A stretch of DNA of 64,000 bases, from positions 868,001-932,000 of the forward strand of contig OZ218961.1 in NCBI GenBank assembly GCA_965112735.1, in the 5' to 3' direction. The notes below the pieces were generated by a model, which did not search any database, was not told where the DNA came from, and worked only from the letters and a program-made list of their open reading frames with translations. The stretch comes from Phaeosaccion multiseriatum (Eukaryota > Ochrophyta, other classes). Position 1 is the stretch's first letter. Every line of letters starts with the position of its first letter. Position numbers and translations under genes: made by a program. Positions 43,605 to 53,303 of the stretch are shown here, one piece after another.

Positions 43605-46158
43605 TTCTCTTCTCTTCCTCCCTCTCCTCGGACAGGATGACGAAAACGACGAGGACGAGGACGAGGCATTAGCCTTTGACGAGCAACTGTTCACAGGAGA
43701 GGGCACAACGTACGACCAAGAGGCCGTCGACAAGCTGTTTGAGAGGATGGAGATTGACATGGAGATGGATGAGGACGGCCTCATAAAGCCCCCGGATAGG
43801 GCAGAGCTCTTGGAACGTGAGTACCATTGAGTGCCATCCATGCACTCTGCGTAGGGGAAGGATGGCAGGGGAGGGATGGGATGGGGGACATGTGAGTCAA
43901 AGAGAAGGAAGGAAGCACGGGACCTGGCCTGCGCGAGTGAGAGGGGAAGGAAAGGAAGAAAGTAGTGGAGCACTTGACTTAGGCATACATGTAGCTTTCC
44001 GTTCCCTGACTTAGGTATACACGTACGTAAGCTTTCCGTTCCCTCAACGCCACCTCTTCTCCGTCCCTTGTGTCCTCCTTTTTGGCCTGCCATGCATGCC
44101 CCAACCCCCCCCGTCTCTTTCACTCACTCACCCTCTCCCTCACTCTCTCTCTCTCGCCCTCTCTCTCTCCTCTTCCATTCTCTCCCATCTCTCACCCCCC
44201 CCCCCCCCCTCTCCCTCTCTCGCACACTCCCTCTCTTTGCTCCCCCCTCCCCCTTGCTCGCAGTGATGGACTCAAGAGCGGCAGCAGATGGCGACGACGG
44301 GGAGAGCACCGCGAACATGAATGACGACTTTAGCGTGCCTATGCCGCCATACGAGTTTCAGGTCGGAGCATGTAAACCTGTGGGACTGTGGACTGTGTGC
44401 TTCTGCACGTGTCTGAGTTGCGTTACATGGGTGTGAGTCACCACGTGTCGGTGTTGTGTGTACGTGTTGTGTATCTGTGTTGTGTGTTCGCTGCCGTACA
44501 TTCGCTCGTTGTGGCCAAGCGGCGCTCGCCTCACACCGTCCGTCCCGTTGGCCACACGTTCCCTTTGTTGCTATCTTGGGCATCGCCTGTTTCATCGCCT
44601 CCCCTCACCCTCCCCCTTTCCCTCCCCTCCTCCGCTACAAACCCCCTATTCTCTTTCTCTCTCCCTTCCTCCCTCCCTCCTTCCATCCCTTTTCCCCCTC
44701 CCCCCCCCCCTCACACACACGGTTTCATCGGTTTCATCTTTCCAGTTCCCTGGGGAGTTCGGAAACCCCAACGTGTGCACCGACCCTTCTTGGAACTATC
44801 TCATGCTTACCATGCAGTTCCTGGGCTTTCCCTTCCGAGTCATCAACACGGCTGGTATGGAAGACGTCGGGCCAGCTCTGGTGATGGGGGAGGAGTACTA
44901 TGACAACCCGGAGGACGTGTTGCTAATGGTGCCTAGGAGGTTCGCGCTCAGCGACTTCATTTCGAGCGAGAAGAACATTCAAAAGGAGGTCAACAAGGTG
45001 AGGAGGGGAGAGAGGGAGAGAGGAGAGGGGCGGTTGGAGATGTGGAGGTCAATGATCGAAAGCGAGTGTATTGAGTTCAGAATGGTTTACCAACTACCCA
45101 TGTTGACCATCGATTTTACCACTCACCCATTACCTGAGACCAGCACACACACACACACACACACACACGAGAGATGGAAGGAGTGGGGACGCTGTGTGAA
45201 GGAGGGTACGTCTTTTTCTACCCCTCTCTGTCTCTCCGTCCCTTTGCTTACCACACGTCATCAACACCACATGAGCGTTTGCATGCCCGCGTGTGTACGC
45301 CTAAAGCAAACGTGTGATGTGGGCTCCGATTTGTGATGTGCGTCTGTATGCACCCCCTTCCCCTTGTACACCCCCCCCCCCAACGATGGATGGCTGGCAG
45401 GTGATGAAGTCTTTCCTGGCCATCATCAACAACAAGGTTCAAGACACAGAGGTGGAGGACAAGCTGATGCATGCGCTGGAAGACAGCCTCATGAGGGTGA
45501 GAGGGAGTTGAAAGGGGCGTGCGAGAAACGACCAAACGAGGGGCACCCTCCTGCCTTCCTCCCTCTCCCCTTCTGTTTTGCCTGCCCGCATCACGTACTC
45601 CATCTCTTCCCTCCCTCTTCTTCCTCCTCCTCGCCCTCCCTCCCGCCCTTCCCTCCCTCCCTCTTTTCTCTTCCTCTCCCCTCCCCCTCTCACTCTCCCG
45701 CCCTCCCCTCTCTCCCTCCCTCCACCCACCCCTCCTTCCTCTCTCCCTCCGCCCACCCTCTCTCCCCTCCCTCCCCTCCCTCCCTCCCTATCCGGTATAC
45801 TTCCTTTCCTCCTCATTCACGATGCCTTTCCCCTCCTCTCAGATTGACAACCGCCTGAGCAAGTTCAGCGAGGACGATGCCATGTTGTCGGGGGATAATG
45901 CAGAGATGAGCGACTTGTGGCTGACTGTGATCCTGTACCATGTGACCACAGCCCTCTCACACTTGTTCAAGTGGAAGGTGAGAGGAGGGAGGAAGCGAAG
46001 AGGGGGGGGGGCAAGGCAGGAAGGCAGGGAGAAATGGACATGGTAGCATTCAAGCACACACGCACGCGCACGCAGACGCACAGAAACCGTACTCACTTGC
46101 CCCTGTTCCACCACTGCTGATGTCACTCCCCCCGTCCGGCTTGGGTCTTTTGTTCTCC

Positions 46159-46204
<46 letters not shown>

Positions 46205-46336
46205 ATGCCCAAAAAGTGTGGGGTTCACATCAGGCGCTACATGAAAGACGCTCTGTCGATGGATATTTGGAAGGAGATGGCCCCTCCCAAGGACCTCATT
46301 ATCAAGCGATATGAAGCCATGAGGGGCGAGGTCTAG
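42886..46336 (+). CDS. Plastid-targeted protein of unknown function, eight exons
   Basis: Exons 42886-43112, 43273-43399, 43636-43816, 44264-44361, 44746-44997, 45401-45496, 45843-45977 and 46205-46336 join in frame, giving 415 residues. The N-terminus has a hydrophobic signal peptide (LALCIGSAALAAQWLGL) followed by CEAFMLPP, a Phe-centred site like the ASAFAP motif that sends proteins into secondary red plastids, then a Ser/Arg/Gln-rich transit stretch. The mature part starts acidic (DDENDEDEDEALAF), then has FPGEFGNPNVCTDPSWNYLM, a MVPRRFALSDFISSEKNIQK region, a helical block (MKSFLAIINNKVQDTEVEDK; LWLTVILYHVTTALSHLFKW) and a basic end (MPKKCGVHIRRYMKDALSMD). I do not recognise the family. 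Intron 7 ends in a (GT)n run directly before its acceptor. The gene is head to head with eIF3a. Confidence 0.75.
46161..46202 (+). repeat. (GT)21 abutting the splice acceptor of intron 7
   Basis: About 21 GT units run straight into GCAG at 46201-46204, where the last exon begins. The usual polypyrimidine tract is displaced upstream to 46147-46160. Confidence 0.9.
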
Positions 46337-47128
46337 ACATCGCACATACATACATATACATACACATGGACAGACTAGAGACTGGCACTCCAGGGGGGGA
46401 CAAGGGGCTCCTTGTGACCATCACCATCACCAGACAGAAACGGCCCTTTATCCAACTGCCCTCTCTGACCCTCTCTGAGGAGAGTGTTGAGTTTGTTATA
46501 AATAAATATATATACATAAGAAAGTACATACGCAATTTGAGAGGGTGTTTTGTTTGTTTGTTTGTACAGTCTCTCGCAGGGGACAGAGCGGCCAAGCAGG
46601 GCGCCATCCGTTGTCGACTCCAGCGCCGTCCCTCTGGTTAGGACCCTCTCCCTCCGTCCCTCTGGTTAGGGCCCTCTCCCTCCGTCCCTCTGGTTAGGGC
46701 CCTCTCCCTTACCCGCACCATGCTACTCTACGCGCCCAGCTGCCTGCGTGTTGCCGTCGATGCCTTCCTTGGAGCATCCCCCCGGGGCAACCGTTGACGG
46801 CCCTCCTCTTTGCTCCCTCATTTACGTCTGACCCATTATCGATCGCACAACAGCAGGAGCGATGCTCGGCCCGCCCTGCTCTACCGCCGGTGTCCACTGC
46901 TTCACAGCCGCTCCGCAAAGCTCCTCCAAGCAAAGCGAGCCCCCGTCACTGTCAAGCACTTGTCAAGCACTTGTCAAGCACTTGTCAAGCACTTGTCAAG
47001 CACTTGCAAGGTATCCGACAACCCTCGCTCATTGACAGTCCCTCCAGAGCAGTCAGCACGGCAGCAGAGCAGTGCCACGCTAAGCTACAGATCTGCACCA
47101 TATATCTTCCACGACAGTTGAACGCCCT
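46337..47128. other. Convergent intergenic region with two short tandem repeats
   Basis: Holds three copies of a roughly 29-bp unit (CCCTCTGGTTAGG with GCCCTCTCCCTCCGT) at 46629-46710 and five copies of an 11-bp unit (TCAAGCACTTG) at about 46951-47007. An AT-rich word at 46496-46515 (TATAAATAAATATATATACA) may be a 3'-end signal of the plastid-protein gene. No gene seen. Confidence 0.65.
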
Positions 47129-48169
47129 TCAGTCCTGGCAGTCGCACGGGTGCCCATTGGCGTGCACCCACTGCTTAATCTCCTCAAAGTCTTTGGCGTC
47201 GATATCCCACTCCTCTAGGTTAGGCTCTCCCAACACGGTGTCCCTGATGACCTGCGGGCACGACATTTCGTCCCACGCACACTGCACTTCCTCCGATCGG
47301 AGCCACTTCAGCACAGCAAGGCTCTTACTATTCAAGACTGCCTTCATACACACCTCCGCATCCCAATGGCAGAGGTGGCGAGCACTGGCGTAAAGGAATT
47401 GCAGCACCTCGAGGCGCCCCTCGTCAGCTGCGAAGTAAGCCCCCTTGCGCCAATAGCCGTCTTCATTCTGTTCCAGCAAGGCTCTCGTGGGAGGATGCTC
47501 GAGAAGCCATTCCACGACGGGGACATGCCCACCCGCGCATGCATGGGCCCAAGATACGGAACGAAAGTCAGCGTTTCCTTCTTCAGACAACAGCCACTGG
47601 AGCATCTCTAAGTGCCCTTCCTCTACCGCGCAGACACACATGGCGTAGCCGGTACCGTACCATGGGCATTGCTCCTTGTCGGGAAGGCCCTCTGAGCGCA
47701 GCCACTTTAGTACGGTCAGGCCATGCTTTCTGTTCTTCGCTGCTGCCTCACACACATCTCCACACACGTCTCCATCCCAGGGACAGTTCTTGCCATGGAG
47801 GGCTTTGCATACCTCGACATTTCCGTACTGGGCTGCGGCCTTGAAGAGCTGGACACTCAGTTCTAGGTCCTGCTGATCTGTTGTCGCCCAGTTGACGCAC
47901 TGCACAGAGCTGACCACAGATGAATAGCCTGTCTTCCCTGCTGGATACGAAGCAGCGTAGTTGGCCTTCCACTCCTTGCATACACCAGCCACAAAACAGA
48001 AGTGCCCCTTTCCCACATACGCCAACATGACGCAGAGCAGCTCGAGCTGTGCCAGGACCTCGTGGCAAGCTTCAAAGAGAAGTCCATTCCCTCCTTCATT
48101 CGAAGCGGTAGCACTGGCACCAGCACTACTCGCTGGTGGTGGTGGTGCTGCTGCTGGAGACCGTCCCAT
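47129..48169 (-). CDS. F-box-like/ankyrin repeat protein (intact paralog)
   Basis: Single exon of 346 residues from the ATG at 48169. An Ala/Pro-rich N-terminus leads to an F-box-like helix (FEACHEVLAQLELLCVMLAY, then VGKGHFCFVAGVCKEWKANY), then about seven stramenopile-type ankyrin units whose pattern is alternating W-L and C-A helices (HGLTVLKWLRSEGLPDKEQC; AVEEGHLEMLQWLLSEEGNA; GGHVPVVEWLLEHPPTRALL). The end is the family signature KQWVHANGHPCDCQD. By analogy such proteins could be SCF substrate adaptors, but no F-box contact can be proven here. About 95 bp upstream of the ATG the leader runs into repeat unit X1, so the promoter must overlap that repeat. Confidence 0.88.
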   Translation of the reverse strand: MGRSPAAAPPPPASSAGASATASNEGGNGLLFEACHEVLAQLELLCVMLAYVGKGHFCFVAGVCKEWKANYAASYPAGKTGYSSVVSSVQCVNWATTDQQDLELSVQLFKAAAQYGNVEVCKALHGKNCPWDGDVCGDVCEAAAKNRKHGLTVLKWLRSEGLPDKEQCPWYGTGYAMCVCAVEEGHLEMLQWLLSEEGNADFRSVSWAHACAGGHVPVVEWLLEHPPTRALLEQNEDGYWRKGAYFAADEGRLEVLQFLYASARHLCHWDAEVCMKAVLNSKSLAVLKWLRSEEVQCAWDEMSCPQVIRDTVLGEPNLEEWDIDAKDFEEIKQWVHANGHPCDCQD

Positions 48170-48266
48170 CCTCCTCCAGCGTAGATTCACGCGATCTGTG
48201 ACTCTGGTTGAGGAGGCCGTGAAGATGGCAGCTGATGACTGGCTCGTTTCTCTGTCGATCTCTTTT

Positions 48267-48849
48267 CAGTCCACTACGTCCTGACACCTAGTACTGCCCA
48301 TGCCTTCCCCTCGAGCGCTCTCTCGCTCAGTCAGGCTAACTGCTAATACTGATAATTGTTTATATTGTGTAAGGGGGGGTAAATGCGATTTCCAGGGGGT
48401 GCCAAAGCAGGGCGGGCAGACGCGTCTGCCTCGCCCCTACTCCCATCCACCCCGTTGGATTCCCGATAATCCCACTCGTCCCCCCGGGCCGGGCGGGTGG
48501 GGAAACTTTTGCTGTCGCTGCCGTCTCCTTCGCGCGGTGGACTGCTGGGCTGCTCCGCCCCTTCGCTGTCCTTCTCACCGCGCTGAGCTCTTCGGCACTT
48601 GCTACAACTCTTTCGACGCCGTACTCGCGTCGCCTCCTCTTTTACAGTAGTGAATGCTAAATTCTTGCTCTACCCCGGTGGGCTGAGCGTCATACGTGGC
48701 CGCACGGGCCATTGGGCCCTCGCGTCGGTCGGCGCGGCGTGCCCTTGCCTCCATCCATTTTTTCTGTGACTGCCAGTCCTCCCCGTTTCCCGAAAATACG
48801 TTTTCGATACTATCGACTCGTAAACTCGCTCTGCTCGAAAACTACTTTT
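48267..48849 (+). repeat. 583-bp repeat unit X1-s-Y1, short form
   Basis: Made of X1 (48267-48445), a 55-bp centre (48446-48500) and Y1 (48501-48849). X1 recurs at 48851-49029 and Y1 at 52581-52929, each with the same length (179 and 349 bp) and no difference I could find by eye. The unit abuts the next copy directly. No TG...CA ends, terminal inverted repeat or clear target-site duplication are visible. Confidence 0.8.
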
Positions 48850-49279
48850 TCAGTCCACTACGTCCTGACACCTAGTACTGCCCATGCCTTCCCCTCGAGC
48901 GCTCTCTCGCTCAGTCAGGCTAACTGCTAATACTGATAATTGTTTATATTGTGTAAGGGGGGGTAAATGCGATTTCCAGGGGGTGCCAAAGCAGGGCGGG
49001 CAGACGCGTCTGCCTCGCCCCTACTCCCAACTACACCCGCTTGAAATCTCATGTCTCCTTCCCCCCTTCTCCCCTAGTCTCCCCTCTGGCCCCCAACTTC
49101 TACGGCACCGATTCCCTCGCTCATGGCCAGCGTATTCGTTACCTCAGTTGACTCCGTCGAGTTCTGGCGGATGTAGACGATGAAGCAGTTGCTCTTCCAT
49201 GGTCCCTATCGCTGGACCTGGACGTCCGAGAAGTCCTTCGCCGCGATGGTCCTTGCCGCGCCGATCTGAAGAGGTGCCG

Positions 49280-50720
49280 TGCTGATCTGCTGCCTTGTTG
49301 CCCGACGCTACATTGTCCGCTGCTACACTGTCTACTGCTCAGCTGCGGTGATGCTACGCTGCCTACTGTCGCATTGCCAGCCGTTGCTACGCTGCCCTCT
49401 GCAGGGGTCCTGCCGCTGTCGCACTGCCAGCCTGCTGCGCTCCTTATGCAGCTGTGCTGCCTACTCCTGCCCTGCCTGCTGTTGCGCGGCCTTCTACGGC
49501 TAACCGCCTACTGCTGCGCCGCCTACTGCTGCGCCGCCCGCTGCTGCGCTGCCTGCTGTTTCACTGGCGGTTGCTGTACTGCCTGCTGTTTCGCTGCCTG
49601 TTGCAGCTCTGCCTTCTGCGGCGCTGCCTGCTGCTCCGCTGCCTGCTGCAGCTGCCTTCTGCGGCGCTGCCTGCTGCTCCGCTGCCTCCTCCTGCGCCGC
49701 CTGCGGCTGCGCGGTGTGCTGCTTCAGTGTCTTCTGCCGCACCGGCTCCTGTTGCGCTGCCACTTGCTGCTCTGCCTGACGTTGCGCTGCCTGCCGCTAC
49801 TGGGCTGTAAACTGTCGCGCTATCTGCTGCTCGCCACCTGTTGCGGCGCCGCCTTACCGCTGCACTGCCTCCGGCTGCTCACTGCCTTCAGCTGCTGCTA
49901 TGCTGCACGTTGCCTCGCTGCCTACTGTCGCGCTGGTTCCGTCTTTCTGCGGTTGCTTAGCGCCTGATGCTGCACGGTCTGCTGTTGCGCTGCCTTCCCC
50001 GGTACTGCGCGCTGCTGCGCTGCCTGCCGCTACGCTGCCTCTAGCTTCTGCTCTGCCCTGCACTCCATCTTCGGCCTGCCCGATGCTGATCTACGTTTCG
50101 CTTCGCCTGCCCGCTGTTGACTGCCTTCTGCGTAACTCTACGAGCTGCTGCCCTACCTGCAGCTGCTGCCCCGCTTCCAGCGGCTGCACTGCTTTCCGCT
50201 GCCATGAAGGGACTGCTGTGTCCAGCCGCTTCATTGCATACTGCTGCACCGCACGTTGCCTCGCAGATCGATGCTGCGCTGCTGTCTACTGCTGTACTAC
50301 GTGTCGTTTCGCAGCCGCCGCTGCCTACGTTCTGCTCTGCTTAGTGCTGCTGCGCTGCCTCCGGCCTCTGCTACCTCGCGCTGCTGCCCTGCTTCCAGCT
50401 GCTTTAGTGCGTGTTGCCTCGCCGCCCGCTGCTGCACTGCTGCTGTACTTCATACTGTGTACCTTCGCAGCCCGCTATTCCACTGTCTCGGATGCTATCC
50501 TTTAGGCGGCTGCCCTGCTTCCGGCTGCTGCACTGCCTTCCGCTGCGGAACTTCGAGCTGCTGCGACACTTCCAGCTGCTGCACTGCACGCTGCATCGCA
50601 GCCCGCTGCTACACTGCCTTCTGCTGCTGCCATGCTTCGGGCTGCTGCTGTGCAGCATACTGCTGTACCTTCGCAGCCCGCTGTTCCACTGCCGTCGGAT
50701 GACTGCCTTACTTCCAGCTG
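49280..50720 (-). repeat. Degenerate GCTGC-rich repeat
   Basis: About 1.4 kb of imperfect CTGCTGCGCTGCC-like words with no stable period. The minus strand reads Ala/Gln/Ser-rich and the plus strand Cys/Leu/Arg-rich in broken frames. Looks like an older, decayed stretch of the 87-bp array that follows. Confidence 0.6.
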
Positions 50721-50734
50721 GTCCATTGCCTTGT

Positions 50735-51080
50735 GCTGCTGCACTTGGAACTGCTGCGCCACTTCCATCATCTCTCGTACTGCACGTCGCATCGCTGCCC
50801 GCTGCTGCCGCGCTGCCTCATGCTGCTGTACTTGGAGCTGCTGTGCCACTTCCATCATCTCTCGTACTGCACGTCGCATCGCAGCCCGCTGCTGCGGCGC
50901 TGCCTTCTGCTGCTGTACTTGGAGCTGCTGCGCCACTCCCATCATCTGTCGTACTGCACGTCGCATCGCAGCCCGCTGCTGCGGCGCTGCCTTCTGCTGC
51001 TGTACTTGGAGCTGCTGCGCCACTCCCATCATCTGTCGTACTGCACGTCGCATCGCTGCCCGCTGCTGCGGCGCTGCCTT
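50735..51080 (-). repeat. 87-bp satellite, proximal block of about four units
   Basis: On the minus strand each unit reads 29 residues (LQVQQQKAAPQQRAAMRRAV, then RQMMGVAQQ), an Ala/Gln/Arg amphipathic helix. Units are almost identical and in frame because 87 is a multiple of three. Confidence 0.85.
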
Positions 51081-51184
51081 CTGCTTGTGGGGGGGCAGAG
51101 GGGGAGAGGGCAGCAGCATTCGGGCGTGTCAGCCTCAGGGGCACGTGTGGACGGAGCAGGTCATCGCTCCTGCCAGCATCGCAG

Positions 51185-51766
51185 GACTATCCCCATAGGA
51201 CTATCCCCATAGGACCATCCCCATAGGACCATCCCCATAGGACTATCCCCATAGGACCATCCCCATAGGACCATCCCCATAGGACCATCCCCATAGGACT
51301 ATCCCCATAGGACCATCCCCATAGGACTATCCCCATAGGACCATCCCCATAGGACTATCCCCATAGGACTATCCCCATAGCACTGTCCCATAGGACCATC
51401 CCCATAGGACTATCCCCATAGGACTGTCCCCATAGGACCATCCCCATAGGACTATCCCCATAGGACCATCCCCATAGGACCATCCCCATAGGACTATCCC
51501 CATAGGACCATCCCCATAGGACCATCCCCATAGGACCATCCCCATAGGACTATCCCCATAGGACCATCCCCATAGGACTATCCCCATAGGACCATCCCCA
51601 TAGGACTATCCCCATAGGACTATCCCCATAGCACTGTCCCCATAGGACCATCCCCATAGGACTATCCCCATAGGACTGTCCCCATAGGACCATCCCCATA
51701 GGACTATCCCCATAGGACCATCCCCATAGGACCATCCCCATAGGACCATCCCCATAGGACTATCCG
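51185..51766 (-). repeat. 14-bp minisatellite, about 41 units
   Basis: Units GACCATCCCCATAG and GACTATCCCCATAG on the plus strand. The minus strand is open through most of it and reads a 14-residue period (GWSYGDGPMGMVLW), because three 14-bp units make one 42-bp coding period. Rare 13-bp units break the frame. It sits inside the 87-bp satellite. Confidence 0.92.
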
Positions 51767-51767
51767 C

Positions 51768-52300
51768 GGCGCTGCCTTCTGCTGCTGTACTTGGAGCTGC
51801 TGCGCCACTCCCATCATCTGTCGTACGGCACGTCGCATCGCAGCCCGCTGCTGCGGCGCTGCCTTCTGCTGCTGTACTTGGAGCTGCTGCGCCACTCCCA
51901 TCATCTCTCGTACTGCACGTCGCATCGCAGCCCGCTGCTGCGGCGCTGCCTTCTGCTGCTGTACTTGGATTGCTGCGCCACTCCCATCATCTGTCGTACT
52001 GCACGTCGCATCGCAGCCCGCTGCTGCGGCGCTGCCTTCTGCTGCTGTACTTGGAGCTGCTGCGCCACCTCCATCATCGTCGTACTGCACGTCGCATCGC
52101 AGCCCGCTGCTGCGGCGCTGCCTTCTGCTGCTGTACTTGGAGCTGCTGCGCCACTCCCATCATCTGTCGTACTGCACGTCGCATCGCAGCCCGCTGCTGC
52201 GGCGCTGCCTTCTGCTGCTGTACTTGGAGCTGCTACGCCACTCCCATCATCTGTCGTACTGCACGTCGCATCGCAGCCCGCTGATGCGGCGCTGCCTTCT
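51768..52300 (-). repeat. 87-bp satellite, distal block of about six units
   Basis: Same 87-bp unit as 50735-51080. It resumes in mid-unit right after the last 14-bp repeat, so the minisatellite arose or inserted within one 87-bp unit. Small indels in two units (near 51970 and 52079) break the minus-strand frame. Confidence 0.85.
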
Positions 52301-52984
52301 GCTGTACTCTCTATCCCCCATCGTCGTCTTGGTCCGTGTGTGGGCGGTGAAAACCCCACCTAGAGTGGCAATTGCCTTCGACACTCGAGCCACCGCCCGC
52401 ATGCTCGTGACTGCTGGGCTGCCCCATGCTGCCCTTACCGTGCTGAGCACTGAAATACTTGTGACGACTCTCAACGCTGAACTTGCGGTGCCTCCTCTCC
52501 AGACCACAAAATACGGCTGATCTGAAAAGATACGCCTCGTAGAAAGTCCCGGATCCCCTTCTCGTATAGCGGCGTCCCCCGGAAACTTTTGCTGTCGCTG
52601 CCGTCTCCTTCGCGCGGTGGACTGCTGGGCTGCTCCGCCCCTTCGCTGTCCTTCTCACCGCGCTGAGCTCTTCGGCACTTGCTACAACTCTTTCGACGCC
52701 GTACTCGCGTCGCCTCCTCTTTTACAGTAGTGAATGCTAAATTCTTGCTCTACCCCGGTGGGCTGAGCGTCATACGTGGCCGCACGGGCCATTGGGCCCT
52801 CGCGTCGGTCGGCGCGGCGTGCCCTTGCCTCCATCCATTTTTTCTGTGACTGCCAGTCCTCCCCGTTTCCCGAAAATACGTTTTCGATACTATCGACTCG
52901 TAAACTCGCTCTGCTCGAAAACTACTTTTCTCTTTTTCCCTTCGATCTCAGAGGAGCAAAGCAGCAGTGCCGCACCGGGGGTTG

Positions 52985-53215
52985 AGACGGAGAGAAAGGA
53001 AAGTGGAAGGGGCCGCTATTCCCTTTCTTGTATGTGAGTAATTGCATGCTCCCGCGGGATGGTATTGGTTGTCTCCCCTTTATCCTCCCGGTCTCAGCGT
53101 TGCTGCCTCCCTCCACGCCCGCTCATCCGACTTCTCCCTACTCCGCTTTCGTTTGCTTGCATGCATACTGTTGCTGCCCCCGCTCCGCAGAAGCTCCAGA
53201 GGATCGACTCGTTCG
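52985..53215 (+). promoter_or_regulatory. Leader of the ankyrin gene at 53304, shared with the FNIP gene
   Basis: Counterpart of 31075-31375. Its downstream continuation (GATCGACTCGTTCGAGG through CGCGTATCTACGCTG) also resembles the short leader of the paralog at 47129, where the shared part is cut off by repeat X1. Confidence 0.6.
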
Positions 53216-53303
53216 AGGCTTCATTTGACACCGCCTTCTGCGGAGACTAGGCGGGTAGCGGGCTTTGCAAGAGGGGGCGCGCGTATCTACGCTGCAGAGG
53301 AGG

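Larger units (their letters stand above)
48851..52929 (+). mobile_element. Long form of the same element: X2, 3.5-kb centre, Y2
   Basis: X2 (48851-49029) and Y2 (52581-52929) match the ends of the 583-bp unit, but their centre is about 3.55 kb. The bases just inside X in both forms are similar (CCACCCCGTTGG versus CTACACCCGCTTGA), suggesting that the short form is an internal-deletion derivative of the long one, as with non-autonomous transposons. The centre contains degenerate Ala/Gln/Cys-reading repeats, an 87-bp array, a 14-bp array, and near its right end an ORF (about 52320-52519, VRVWAVKTPPRVAIAFDTRA) of unknown nature. No reverse transcriptase, transposase or helicase motif was recognised. 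Mobile status is inferred from structure only. Confidence 0.45.

Noticed and set aside
49030-49275. Possible retrotransposon gag-like coding right after X2
   Set aside because: Short Asp/Leu/Arg-rich words can be read, but frames are broken and no zinc knuckle, protease or reverse transcriptase follows, so no retroelement call is made.
49279-50702. Plus-strand Cys/Leu-rich ORFs (CCAAYCCAA-like)
   Set aside because: Frames are short and overlapping and follow the GCTGC repeat; Cys richness comes from TGC triplets, not from a cysteine-motif family.
51185-51766. CRISPR array
   Set aside because: The 14-bp units are directly adjacent with no spacers, and this is eukaryotic nuclear DNA.
48501-52929. 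LTR retrotransposon with Y as the LTR
   Set aside because: Y lacks TG..CA ends, there is no matching target-site duplication on the outer sides, no primer-binding site was recognised, and the copy of X left of Y1 is unexplained by this model.
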